Source: Dromiciops gliroides (lineage: Eukaryota; Chordata; Mammalia; Microbiotheria; Microbiotheriidae). From it: DNA of 64,000 nt. The stretch lies in the NCBI RefSeq assembly GCF_019393635.1, contig NC_057863.1:64501-128500 (forward strand), written 5' to 3'. The notes beneath the pieces are model-generated. The model worked only from the letters and a program-made list of their open reading frames with translations. It did no database searches and had not been told where the DNA came from. Positions within the stretch are counted from its first letter, which is position 1. Each line of letters opens with the position of its first letter. The translations under genes were made by a program, and so were the position numbers. Positions 10,665 through 21,567 of the stretch are shown in pieces.

Positions 10665-13300
10665 GGGAAGGGAGGCAACAGGGGAGGGGCGCTGTCAAGG
10701 TGCGCGCTGGTGGCTCTGTGCCCCCCCGGCCCCCCCCCCCCAAGCTGGCCGGGCCTGGGACTCGGGCGACCTGAGTGGCACCTCCGTTGCTGGATGGATC
10801 TCCTGAAGGTCACCTGCAGCAGTGTAGATTCTGGATTTGTTCCCAGCGTTCAAGGCTTTGATAAGAAACTGACAGAGGCTGATGCGTATTTGCAAATTTT
10901 GATCGATCAGCTGAAGCTGTTTGATAACAAGCTTCAAAACTGCAAAGATGACGAACAGAGAAAGAAAATTGAGACTCTCAAAGAGACCACAAAATAACAT
11001 GGTAGAATCAATTAAACACTGCATTGTATTGCTGCAGATTGCTAAAGACCAAAGTAATGAGGACAAGCATGCATATGGATTGATAAGTACCATCAACCCT
11101 GTAGATGCAATATATCAACCTAATCCCATGGAACCAGTGATCAGCACAATGTCTACCCAGACTGTCTTACACACAGAGTCTGCCCCATTGTGTAAATCAG
11201 AGCCACATCCATCCTCCCTACCTGTTGGACCTGGAGTTGCTTCTTTGGGACATCCTCAGACCCCAACACCCAACAGCACAGGAAGCAGGCTTTCAGCACC
11301 TAGTAGCAGTCTGACATCTCCAAGCCATGTCAACTTGTCTCCAAACACAGTCCCAGAGTTTACATATTCTAGCAGTGAAGATGAATTCTATGATGCCGAT
11401 GAATTCCATCAAAGCAGCTAATCCCCAAAGCGCTTCATAGACTCCTCAGGATCGGCCTCAGTCTTGACCCACGGCACTTCAGGGAATAGCTTATAATGCC
11501 CCGATACCATGGACTGCCTCATTTCTTCCATCTCCAATGGAATGGGTGACCCTGACCTGTTTGACTCACATGACGACCGAGACGATGATGGAAAGGCTGG
11601 TTCTGTGGAAGAGCATAAGCGCGTCATCATGCACCTCTTATCCCAAGTTAGGCTAGGAATGGATCTTACCAAGGTGGTTCTCCCAACATTTATTCTCAAA
11701 AGAAGATCACTTTTGGAGATGTATGCTGACTTTTTTGCACATCCAAATTTGTTTGCAAGCATCAACGACCAGAAGGACCTGAAGGACTGAATGGTGCGGG
11801 TCGTCAGGTGGTACCTTTCTGCCTTCCATGTGGCAAGGAAAGGGTCTGTGGCCAAAAAGCCATACAACCCCATTCTGGGGGAGATCTTCCAGTGCCACTG
11901 GACGCTGCCCATGGAGAATGAAGAGAATGTAGAGCCGATGTCTGAAGGCCCTGTGTCCTGGGGCTCCAAAAACTGCATCACCTTTGTGGCAGAGCAGGTC
12001 TCCCATCACCTGCCCATTTCAGCTTTTTATGCCAAATGCTTTAGCAAGAGGATCCAGTTCAATGAGCACATATGGACCAAGTCCAAATTCTTGGGGATGT
12101 CCATTGGCGTTCACAACACAGGACAAGGTTGTGTCTCTTGTCCAATGGTTATGGAAGGGCTATTCTCACAGTGCCCTGGGTAGAGCTGGGAGAAGAATGC
12201 AGTATTAACTGCTCCAAGATGGGGTATAGCGCCAACATCATCTTCCACACCAAGCCTTTCTATGGGGGCAAGAAGCACTGAATCACAGCTGAAATTTTCC
12301 CTCCAAATGACAACAAGTCCTTTTGCTCAGTTGAAGGGGAGTAGAACAGTATCATGTATGTGAAATATGCAACAGGGGAGAATACAGTTTTCATTGATAC
12401 CAAGAAGATGCCTATCATTAGGAAGAAAGTGAGGAAGCTGGAAGACCAGAATGAGTACAAGTCATGCTGCCTCTGGAAGGATGTCACTTACAACTTGAAA
12501 ATCAGAGACATTGATGCAGCCACAGAAGCAAAGCAAAGACTGGAAGAGAGGCAGAGAGCTGAAGCTTGAGAAAGGAAGGAGAAAGACATCCAGTGGGAAA
12601 CCAGGTTATTCCATGAAGACAGAGAGGGTTGGGTCTATGATGAGCCATTACCGAAGTAACTCGGGGCCAGCAAACATTGACTTTCAGAGAAGCAACAACA
12701 TCTGCGCTGCCTGTTCGGCCACAGCCCTAAGCGGCAGGGCATGTTGGGGGGCCTCCCTTCTCTTTGCAGTGGTTCCTATCTCAGGGAGATTGGACTTGCT
12801 GATGCAGGTGAACAATTCAAGCAGGACGAGTCTCCTTTCCTCTCTGTGGCAGTTGCTAGAGCTTGGCTTCAGTTTTAAGAATCCATGCAAGCTTTGAAAA
12901 CATTTCTAAACTCTGGGCTCAAGCTGTGTGCACACTTTCTCTCTAGTGCCACTGCCAAGGTACAGAACACGTCGCACATACTCTTCTCTTGGGTTCTATC
13001 TCTATATAAATACATACATACACATATCTATAAATGTATATAAATATACATAATGGAAAAAGTCTTACTATTCTTTACATCTGTAAATAGAGATTCCTTT
13101 GGATGGATGGTTTATTAGAAAATTATTTAGCAAACTATAAAATCAAATGTTTTAGCATTTTGTTATCTCATTCAAAATAATTTCTGTATTTTTATTTTTA
13201 AATTGAACTATTGAATTATAGCTAACCCTTTGGCTATACTTTAATTCCACTATGGACAGCATCTTAAGGCTTCATAAAATACTTTTCCAGAAAAAAAAAG
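10665..13300 (+). pseudogene. OSBPL9: Processed pseudogene of OSBPL9 (ORP9), short isoform
   Basis: Intronless copy of the mRNA for oxysterol-binding protein-related protein 9, a lipid-transfer protein at ER-Golgi contacts. The order of parts is a GC-rich 5' UTR, then [15 protein letters not shown], the segment [15 protein letters not shown], a serine-rich linker ending [15 protein letters not shown], and the ORD lipid-binding domain including the family signature region [14 protein letters not shown] (the second P of the usual HHPP is now L). The C-terminus DEPLPK is followed by a stop. A 3' UTR of about 600 bp ends in poly(A) at 13,291. The N-terminal PH domain is absent, which fits the known PH-less short isoform. 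Several in-frame stops and frameshifts are present (for example a stop at 11,788-11,790 where the parent has an arginine), so it is dead. Target duplications of AAAGACATGAGTTC type flank it. Confidence 0.95.
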
Positions 13301-13337
13301 GAAAGAAAGAAAGACAGACAGACAGACAGACAGACAG
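13291..13337 (+). repeat. Poly(A) tail turned into GAAA/GACA microsatellite
   Basis: Nine A, then GAAA and eight GACA-type units. The tail and part of the target duplication of the retrocopy appear to have expanded together. Confidence 0.75.
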
Positions 13338-13490
13338 GAGTTCTAGCTGCACTTCAGAAACTTGCTAGTGCTATGACCCTGGTCAGAGACCTCTCTTTGC
13401 TCCAGTTTCTTCATCTGTAAAATGGGCATAATAATAGCACCATAATATTGATATATTGCATGGCACATAGTAGGTGCTACGTGAATGCTG
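13338..13490 (+). repeat. MIR-like SINE, 3' piece
   Basis: Continues the MIR begun at 10,612: GCACTTCAGAAACTTGC, TCATCTGTAAAATGGG and the TAGTAGGTGCTA end. Confidence 0.75.
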
Positions 13491-13502
13491 TCTACTTGCT
13501 AG

Positions 13503-13745
13503 AGTGGGATAGAATTCCAGGCGAGGAGTCAGAAAGATGCATCCTCCTGAGGCCAAATCCAGACTCAGACACTTACTAGCTGTGTGACCACAGGCAAGTC
13601 ACTTAACTCTATTAGCCTCAGTTTACTCAGGTGTCAAATGAGGTAAAGATGGAAATGCTCAACCACTCCAGGATCTCTGCCAAGAACACCCTAAATGGGG
13701 TCACAAAGAGTGAGGAAAAGACTGGAAAAGGACTGAAGAATAAGT
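13503..13745 (+). repeat. MIR-related SINE
   Basis: Contains ACACTTACTAGCTGTGTGAC, CCTCAGTTTACTC and a 3' part shared with copy B 61,212-61,450. It is older than the duplication. Confidence 0.75.
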
Positions 13746-13849
13746 GTGTGCTATTATTTTTAACATTATTATTTTGATTTCTACTGTTTCCTCATTCTGC
13801 TCTCCTTAAACCATTATTATACTCCCTCTTTGTATTCCCTTATTTCCCT

Positions 13850-14080
13850 GTTGAACTAAATGCCTGTCCATTCCAACACTCTCTTTTCCAGTAGACCAGT
13901 TAAGAGTGAGGTTCATGAGCTGTTGATTCTTCTCAAACCATTTCCATGTTTACAGAGTAGACTGTGAGCTCTGTAATAGCAGGGACTGTCTTTTACCTTT
14001 CTCTGTATGCTCAGGGCTTAGCACAGCACCAAAAACAGAAGGTGCTTAACCAGTGTTTACTGATTGCCTGACAGGACCCA
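13850..14080 (+). repeat. L2-type LINE 3' end
   Basis: GACTGTGAGCTCTGTAATAGC, GGGACTGTCTTTTACC and GGGCTTAGCACAGCACC are typical L2 3' wording. It is shared with copy B. Confidence 0.7.
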
Positions 14081-14926
14081 GGGCTGACCCCAGGCCACAG
14101 TGCCCACATTCAGGTCTCTCTCCCAGCTGTCAGATGCATATTCTGGCCTCATTACATATCATCTCTTTTTCATACCTAATCACCTTTAAGAACTTTGTGA
14201 GGTCCTAACCATGATGGAATCTGACCAGACCAATTAGTGAAGATCACAGAGGCTTCTTTCCAGGTCCCTAAAGGGTCTCATACCATGTCGCACATGGGAG
14301 TTTCTATCTCCCAGATCCCCAAAGTGAGGGGGTGGTCACCTTCATGACCCTGACCAATGATTTTCCAATAATTGGACATGGATGGAGCTAGAAAAGAACT
14401 TGAGCTAAGGATATAGGCAAAGCTGAGCCTTGTATAACTTCCAACTAAGGCAGTAGCCTTGTCTCCTCCTCATGTATTGCTGAATGGAGAGAGAAAAAAA
14501 ACATGAAACCAGGCTTCCTGAGTCCATTAAGGATTTAGGTGCATCACCTCAGATGGGACCCCACTGTGGCAAGGAAATGCTTTGCCATCTCCCTGACTCC
14601 CTATGCCACTCAACATACCAGCTTTTCCAAATCTTCTCAATCCCTGCCCCAAGCCTCCCTTATTGGCTTGCTGCCACCCCTCCCCCACCTTCTCACCTGA
14701 GAATTTGGCCTCTTATTTCACTGAAAAAACTGGACCTTTATCAAGAACTATCTCACTCTCCTCATCTCATAAATCAGGGGCCTTCTTTTTCTCTCTGACC
14801 TTAGTATCAGACAAGAATATCAGCTTTCTGCTCCCTAAAGCAAATCCCTTTAAATTGTGCAAATAATTTCATTGCATCCTGTCATCCACCTCCTGGTACG
14901 CCTTTTACCATGTCCAAAAGGAAACT
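14081..14926. other. Duplicated intergenic sequence, no gene
   Basis: Aligns with about 61,975-62,785. The open frames differ between the copies (for example at 14,484-14,798 and 62,341-62,667), which argues against coding. Confidence 0.55.
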
Positions 14927-15000
14927 TGTGTGACCCTGGGCAAGTCACTTAACCCCAAATGCCTCACCAAAAAAACAAAAACAAAAACAAAAACAAAAAA
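14927..15000 (+). mobile_element. 5'-truncated SINE, copy A only
   Basis: Only the 3' half (TGTGTGACCCTGGGCAAG onward) with an ACAAAA tail, flanked by CAAAAGGAAACT repeats. The empty site is at 62,783 in copy B. Confidence 0.88.
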
Positions 15001-15249
15001 CAAAAGGAAACTCATCCTTTTTCCCTAAACCCTCCTCTCTTCCAACGTTCCTAATGCTCTCTGAAGCATCCTCCCCAGAGCCCAGGCTCACAAATGAAGT
15101 ACTGTGTATGCCTGGGACTCCACAGTCACACTCCCTACCTCCATGTTCAATCTGTTCCAAAGTCCTGTGATTCCAGTCATGTAACAGCTCTCCAAGACAG
15201 TCCCTTCCCTCCCCAAACTGTCACTGTCTTGGTTCAAGTGCCACTCACC

Positions 15250-15665
15250 CCACACCTGAGGTATTTAGGGGCCTGCTGGTTGGTCTGGCTGCCTCATCTC
15301 CCCCCAGTCCACTCATTCCTCCCCACAGCTGTCAAGTTCATCTTCCTAAAGCTCTCACCTGACCAGGTCACCACCTACTTAACAACCTCCATGGGCTGCC
15401 CAGCAAAAGGATCAAATATAAAACCCTCTCTGGGGCTGCTAAAGCACTTCTTCCCCTACCCCTCTGCTACTCTTCTAGGCTTCTTTCACTCTATTTCCCC
15501 CATATATGCTATATATACTCCAGTGGTGAGGGCCTCCTCCCTGTTGTGTGAACAGGACACTCTACTTCCTGACACTTTGGGTTTTCCTCCCTACCCCTGT
15601 GCCTAGAATGCTCACCCTGGCTTCCCAGAAGCCCCACCTTCCACACTAAGCCTTTCCCATTCCTC
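15250..15665 (+). repeat. Old L2-like LINE 3' fragment, identical in both duplicates
   Basis: The wording (TCTTCCTAAAGCTCTCACC, CAGGTCACCACC, CTAGAATGCTCACCC) resembles L2 3' regions. About 384 bases from 15,251 are identical to 63,030-63,413. The open frame across it is not a gene, because it spans repeat sequence. Confidence 0.55.
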
Positions 15666-15969
15666 CTTCACAGCTCCAATTTATCTATCCACTGTGCCAC
15701 CTAGATGCCCCTCCCCTCATTTTACAGATGGGAAAACTGAGGCTCAGTGGGTCAAGGGACTGGCTCAGGAAGTTACTGCTAAAAATTTCTGAAAAAGAAT
15801 TCCAAGGCAGGTCTTCCTGCCCCCAAATGCAGTCCTTGCTTCACCATAACACATTGAAGCCTCTTGCAATCACAAGTCTCATATACCTGCTTTCACCTCA
15901 CCTGGACAGCAGCACCTCAGGCCTTCTTGCTCCAGCATCTATGGTGCTTCCCTTTGCTCAAAATAAGAA

Positions 15970-16405
15970 ATCACATTTTCTCTGGGAACAGTAAGCCCTG
16001 GGAAGGAAAAACCAGTTGGGGTGAGCATGGAAAGAAGCTTGTGATTTACTTCTCTTTAGGCAAAGGGGAGTGTATACACAACTGCTCCATTTTGAGAATC
16101 GCTCCATTATATTCAGACATATATATCTGTTCTCACCGCTCAGTGCTTATAAAGCAAGTAACCCAAAATAGGATGTGCCATGTTATCTTAAGGATGGCCT
16201 CTTCTGGGAGAGGGAGGCAGGAAGTGGGAAGTGCTGTTTCCTTCCTCAGGTTGAGGCTGGAACAGCTCATGGTGGAGGACTAAGAAGAAGAAGCAGACCA
16301 GGTTGATCCCTTATCTCTCCTATTGGCTTTCTGACCCAGGTGTTCTCTTTTTCACTAATAAATGCTTAATGCCCCAAACTGGTGCTAACACTTTGAACCA
16401 TAGGG
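15970..16405 (+). mobile_element. Possible LTR fragment
   Basis: The end CACTAATAAATGCTTAATGC...AACTGGTGCTAACAC resembles the AATAAA/R-U5 part of the LTRs at 24,240 and 26,413. No ends or target duplication could be fixed. Confidence 0.35.
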
Positions 16406-16409
16406 TAAA

Positions 16410-17065
16410 ATAATCATTAAATCAATTCACCAACCACCTCCTGAAAGAGATTCTAAAATGAAAACATCAAGGAATATTGTAGCCAAATTCCAGGATTATC
16501 ACTTGGAAGAAGAAAATATAGCAAGCAGCCAGAAAGAAACAATTTAAATATCATGGAGTTGCAATAAGCATTACACAGGACCTGGAAGCTTCAACATTAA
16601 AGCACTGGAGGGCTTGGAATATTATATTTTGGAAGGCAAAGGAGCTTGGCTTGCAACCATGAATCAACTACCCAGCAAAACTGATCATAATCATTCAAGG
16701 GAAAAGATGGGCATTCATTGAAATAGGGAACTTTGACACTTTCCTGATGAAAAGACCAGAACTAAACAGAAAATTGGATCTTCAAATACAAGGCTCAAGA
16801 AAAGCATAAAAAGGTAAACAGGAAAATAAAACCATGTTATTCAAGAAGTTTAAACTGTTTCCACATCCCTACATGGGAAGATAATATTTACAACTCTTGA
16901 GAACTGAATATCTATTAGGACATATAGAAGGAGGGAAAAGATGGAAAAGCGAGGGCAGCTAATAGAAGGAAGGGCAGACTGAGGGAGGCAGTGGTCAGAA
17001 GCAAAACACTGGTGAGGAGGGACAGGGTGAAAGGAGAGAAAAATGTAATAGGGGGGAAAATAAGA
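16410..17065 (+). mobile_element. L1/HAL1 ORF1 fragment, decayed
   Basis: Same wording as 1-500: ORF1p C-terminal domain, then CATAAAAAGGTAAACAGG and the HAL1 linker, with broken frames. It ends where a second ORF1 copy begins. Confidence 0.7.
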
Positions 17066-17690
17066 TGGAGTCAGGCCAGAGAACAGGCCAGGTGAGTGAA
17101 GAACCTGCCTCTCCTTAAATTGTACCACCTGGGACCCCCTGAAGCTTGGGACAGTATATCTTGGAAGCAGTGCCCCACTTTACAAAGGAGTTAAAAGTCA
17201 AGAAATAGCCTGGAAAGATGAGCAGATGGAAAAAGATGCATACTATAGAAAGTTTCTTTAGTGACAAGGAAGAGCAAGGTACATCCATCAAAAGCTTTGA
17301 GGAAAAAATATGAATTGGTCTCAGGCCATAGAAGCACTCAGAAAGGGCTTTGAAGATAAAATAAGAGAGGTAAAGGAAAAAATGGAAAGAGAAATGAGAG
17401 TGATGCAGGAAAGTGATGAAAAAAAAGTCAGCAGCTTGAAAAGACAAATGGAAAAGCTCTCTGAAGAAAATAATTGCCTAAGAATTAGGATTGAACAAAT
17501 TGTAGCTAATAACTTTATGAGAAACCAAGGCACAATAAAGCAACTCCAAATGAAGGGAAAAAATAGAGGGCAATGGGAACTATCTTCTTGGAAAAGCAGC
17601 TGACCTGGAAAATAGATCCAGGAGACATAATTTGAAATCATTGTCCTACCTGAAAACTGTGATCAAAATAAGAGCTTAGACATCATTTTC

Positions 17691-17840
17691 TTTTTTTTTT
17701 CTGTGAACTTTTTTTTATTGAATAGAATTTTATTTTCCAAAATATATGTAAAAACAAATTTTAACATCAATTTAAAAAAAAATGTGTTCCAACTTCTCTT
17801 CCTCTTCCATTCCCACCCCCCACCCACTAGAACTCGAGCA
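17691..17840 (-). mobile_element. Very short LINE 3' end, antisense
   Basis: On the minus strand this is an A-rich LINE 3' UTR with AATAAA and poly(A), flanked by a perfect 15-bp duplication TTAGACATCATTTTC (17,676-17,690 and 17,841-17,855). It is a severely 5'-truncated insertion. Confidence 0.85.
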
Positions 17841-18109
17841 TTAGACATCATTTTCAAAGAGATTATCAGGGGGAAATGCCCTGATACTCTAGAAGCAGAA
17901 GATAAAATAGAAATTGAAAGAATCCCCTGACCACCTCCTGAAAGGGATCCCCAAATGAAAAATTCCAGGAATATTATAGCCAAACTCCAGAGATCCCAGG
18001 TAAGGAGAAAGTATTGCAAGCAGGCAGAAAGAAACAATTCAAGTACTCTGGAACCACAGTCAAAATACCACAAGATCTATCAGCTTCTACATTAAAAGAT
18101 CAGAGGGCT

Positions 18110-18270
18110 GGGGCAGCTAGGTGGAGCAGTAGCTAAAGCACCAGCCCTGGATTCAGGAGGACCTGAGTTCAAATCCGGTCTCAGACACTTGACACTTACT
18201 AGCTGTGTGACCCTGGGCAAGTCACTTAAGCCTCATTGCCCTGCAAAAAAAAAACAGAAAAAAAAAACAA
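18110..18270 (+). mobile_element. MAR1/WSINE-type SINE in HAL1
   Basis: Flanked by GATCAGAGGG repeats (left at about 18,098, right at about 18,273). Confidence 0.92.
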
Positions 18271-18671
18271 TGATCAGAGGGCATGGAATATGATATTCCA
18301 GAGGGCAAAGAAATTGGGATTATAATCAAGAATCACCTACCCAGAAAAACTGATTATAATCTTTCAGGAGAAAAAAATGGGATTTCAATGAAAAAGAGGA
18401 CTTTCAGGCATTTATGATGAAAAGCCATGAAAATCTGACTTTCAAACACAAGAACCTAGAGAAACATAAAAAGGTAAACAGGGAAAAGAAATCATGAGAG
18501 ATGTTAAAAGGTTAAACTGTTTACATTCCTACATGGGAAAATGATATGGCTAAAACATAAGAACTTTCTCAGTATTAGGGCATATATGATAGAAATAAAT
18601 TTAGACAGAGGGTACAGCTGGGAATTGATTTTTAAGGGATCATATATGTTAAGCATTTATCTTTTGTTTAT

Positions 18672-18814
18672 CTTTTTTGTAGGGCAGTCAGAGGTGGGTG
18701 GCATGCCCAGGGTCATGCAGCTGGTGAGTGTCTTGTCTCTGAGGCTGGATTTGGACTCCAGTTCTCCTGGGTCCAGGGAGGATGATTTTTCTACTATGTC
18801 ACCTAGCTGCCCCA
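18672..18814 (-). mobile_element. Diverged SINE, antisense
   Basis: Reverse-complement SINE ending CACCTAGCTGCCCC. It is more diverged than the others. Confidence 0.8.
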
Positions 18815-18827
18815 TGATGAAATCTTT

Positions 18828-19500
18828 CATTTGATTTTAAACTCTCCACTAGGGGGTGATGGGGGGGTGTTGGGGGAGGGGTGCTTCTTCTCAGCCCCAC
18901 TCCTGTTCCCAGCTTCAGAGGGTCCCAGGTGTTTTGGGTTGAGGTGGGGAAGGTTTTAATCTCACCCGGCCTGTTCTCAGGTCTGGAGATAACCTCAGAC
19001 CTACTTTACTAAGCAACCAACCAGAAAAGCTTTCTGTGGTGTGGTTCTCAGCTTCCGATGAGACTGTTCCCCTGCTCCCCTCCCCCACCTGGGTCTCCCA
19101 CTGCTCAGGATTTCTTCTTGGTTGCTTGCTGGGGTGGGACAGTTGAATCCTTCCCCTCAGTCCACTGGTACCCCTGCACTTACCCCACCCCCCCGGCCAG
19201 CCGTTCAGCCGGACCTCGTGCTCAGTTCCAGAAGATGCTGGTGCTGCAGCTGATTCAGAGGCACTGGGGCAAATTCCTCTGGCAGTTGTCTGGTGTGTCA
19301 GCCCAATTGCGGGGTTAGGCTTTATTCGTGGCCCAGCATGGCCCCCTGAAATCTATCTATAGCTGGAGAAAACTCTCAGTCTGTATTTTTGTGTGTTTTT
19401 CTGCCCCAGGGGTTCTTTTATTGCTATTTTGGGGGTGATTGTATCAGGACCCCTGTGGGTTTAATGTCTTTCCTCCACCATCTTGGCTCTGCCCCTATTT
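18828..19500 (-). mobile_element. L1 5' UTR-only insertion, antisense, with target duplication
   Basis: On the minus strand it starts GGGGCAGAGCCAAGATGG, the classic start of an L1 5' UTR, and runs about 670 bases through GC-rich promoter-type sequence, stopping at AGTTTAAAATCAAATG without reaching ORF1. A 15-bp duplication CATGATGAAATCTTT flanks it (18,813-18,827 and 19,501-19,515). An insertion with an intact L1 5' end but no 3' end is unusual. Confidence 0.75.
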
Positions 19501-19904
19501 CATGATGAAATCTTTAAAATAAAATTAAGGGTGAAAGTATTGCACTGGGAGAAAGGAAAAGGGAAAGGTGAAATGGGGTAAAATATCTCACATAAAAGAA
19601 GCAAGAAAAAGCTTATGGAGTGGAGGGGAATTTGGGGGAGCAGCAGGGGAGTGAATGACCCTTACACTCATCAGAATTGGCTCAAAGAGGGAATAACATA
19701 CACACTCAGGTGGGTATAGCAATGTATCTTGCCCTGTGGGAAAGTGGGAGGGGGAATGGAATGAGGGCAGATTGGAGGAGGGACAATTGGAAGCAAAACA
19801 CTTTTGAGGAGGGATAGAGCAAAAGAAGATAGAAAATAGAGTGAATATCATGGGGCATGAATAGGATGGAGGGAAACACAAAAGTAACTGGGGAAAAATT
19901 TTGA

Positions 19905-20036
19905 ATCAAGTGGTTAAAGCACCAGCCCTCTATTCAGAAGGACCCGAGTTCAAGTCCAGCCTCAGACACTTAACACTAATTAGTTGTGTGACCCTGGGCA
20001 AGTCACTTAACCATCATTGACCTGCAAAAAAAAAAT
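19905..20036 (+). mobile_element. MAR1/WSINE-type SINE, head trimmed
   Basis: Starts within the head (AAGTGGTTAAAGCACC) and ends with a poly(A) tail. Confidence 0.85.
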
Positions 20037-20256
20037 TGAAGCAGAGGCAAGAACAATGTAAGATGAGGATGAGGATGGTCATAGTGGTGGTGGTACTTTG
20101 CTGGGCTATTGTGAAGAAAATTTTTTGTCAGGTAAGGCACTATATAGATGTTGGCTATAATTGTTGTTGCAATAATCAACCTCATGGGTGTTTTCTAAGG
20201 AAATCTCCCTTTAAAGTACTATATAAATGTAATCTATTTTTACAAAATGAGATGAA

Positions 20257-20399
20257 GCGGCAGCTAGATGGCACAGTGGATAGAGCACTGGCCCTGGAGT
20301 CAGGAGTACTTGAGTTCAAATCCGGCCTCACACACTTAACACTTACTAGCTGTGTGACCTTGGGCAAGTCACTTAACCACAATTGCCTCACTAAAAGAA
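20257..20399 (+). mobile_element. MAR1/WSINE-type SINE
   Basis: Complete SINE with GAGATGA-type target duplications. Confidence 0.9.
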
Positions 20400-20870
20400 A
20401 AATCTGAGATGAGCAGGATGTTACCAGAAAAAAACCTGTAAAGACTTAAATGATCTGAAGCACAGTGAAATGAACTGTATATAAAATAACAGCAATATTA
20501 TAGGATATCTGCTGCAAATGACTTAGTTATTCTCAGTGGTGCTGTGATCCAAGACAACTTTGAAGGACTCATGTAGAAAATGCAATTCATCTATGAAGAA
20601 AAAACTGATGCTATCTGAATACATATGGAAGTATATTTTGTTGCTCTTGTTAGTTCCTATTTCTAAAGTTTTGTTTTTTGTCTGATATATTTTGCATGAC
20701 TGCACATGTAAAGCTTATGTTAAATTGCTTGAGTTCTTAAGCGGGGTAGAAAGAGAGAAAGAGAATTTGGAACACAAAGTTATAAAAATTTATGTTTCAA
20801 TTTGTTTTTACATGTAAAGTGGGGAAAATTCCAAATAAATAAATAAAATTTAAATTTAAAAAAGAAAAAG

Positions 20871-21399
20871 ACAAGGTCATTTTTGCCCAGGATATAAAAA
20901 ATTAAGAGCAAATTGATTTAAAATGTGTATATGAGTAAATAATGTTCACAGATAAACCACCTAGATGCATTTTGTCTCTTTTGTTTGATTAATTTTAGAA
21001 TAATGTTTTCTAATTGATCTTTGGTTTTCAGAAAACTGATGTAGCCTAAAGTGAGTAGTGGCGGATAGTAAGGAATCAGGGCTAACTCCATTTATCTGTT
21101 ATACTGGTAATTGTCTTTAATGAGAATTGATTTACCTCAGTGTTTATGAGTTGTTATTTTTTAAAATAAAAATCAATTGTCAATCAGTGATAGAGATACA
21201 GAATTGGATGGGGGATTAGAGCAAAGTGCTCACCTTTGAGTTTGTGTGTATGAAATGCAGAGAACTCTACATGCAAGGGTCCTTGAGATTGACTTGCAAA
21301 TTAACAAAAACTTTTTTTCTCTGTAAATATTTCTGTAAATACTTTCAAATGGAAATTAGAACAGTGGAGTACATTTCTGAATCCAATCCTATTTTTATT
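20871..21399. other. AT-rich intergenic sequence, nothing recognised
   Basis: No repeat signature or coding potential. Confidence 0.5.
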
Positions 21400-21567
21400 T
21401 TATTTTATTTTTGTTGTTGTTGTTGTTTTTTAGTGAGGCAATTGGGGTTAAGTGACTTGCCCAGGGTCACACAGCTAGTAAGTGTTAAGTGTCTGAGGCT
21501 GGATTTGAACTCAGGTCCTCCTGACTCTAGGACCAGTGCTCTATCCACTGCACCACCTAGCTGACCC
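21400..21567 (-). mobile_element. SINE, antisense, with (TTG)n tail
   Basis: Flanked by CTATTTTTATTTTAT on both sides. The tail has become a TTG microsatellite. Confidence 0.92.

Larger units (their letters stand above)
6504..15945 (+). repeat. Segmental duplication, copy A (direct repeat of 54,072-64,000)
   Basis: From about 6,504 the sequence aligns with the region starting at about 54,072 in the same orientation, through an LTR, a zinc-finger exon, an unassigned block, MIRs and L2s, up to at least 15,945. Hand-counted divergence is about 6 percent over a 170-base sample near 10 kb (10 differences). Copy A alone has the OSBPL9 retrocopy and several SINEs. The right border cannot be set because copy B runs off the window. 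Confidence 0.92.
17066..20870 (+). mobile_element. HAL1/L1 element with ORF1 coiled coil, interrupted six times
   Basis: Positions 17,310-17,603 encode the coiled coil of L1 ORF1p (heptad-rich KIREVKEKMEREM...SLKRQMEKL). The RNA-binding and C-terminal parts follow at 17,856-18,110 and 18,271-18,480. The L1-type 3' UTR is at about 20,400-20,870. No ORF2 endonuclease or RT lies between, so HAL1 fits. Insertions are a short L1 3' end (17,691), SINEs (18,110; 18,672; 19,905; 20,257) and an L1 5' UTR piece (18,828). Frames are broken. Confidence 0.65.

Noticed and set aside
15094-15606. 170-codon frame kept in copy B (63,008-63,385) as identical protein
   Set aside because: The identity is at the DNA level over a conversion tract, and the sequence resembles an L2 LINE 3' end. 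The frames differ upstream of the tract.
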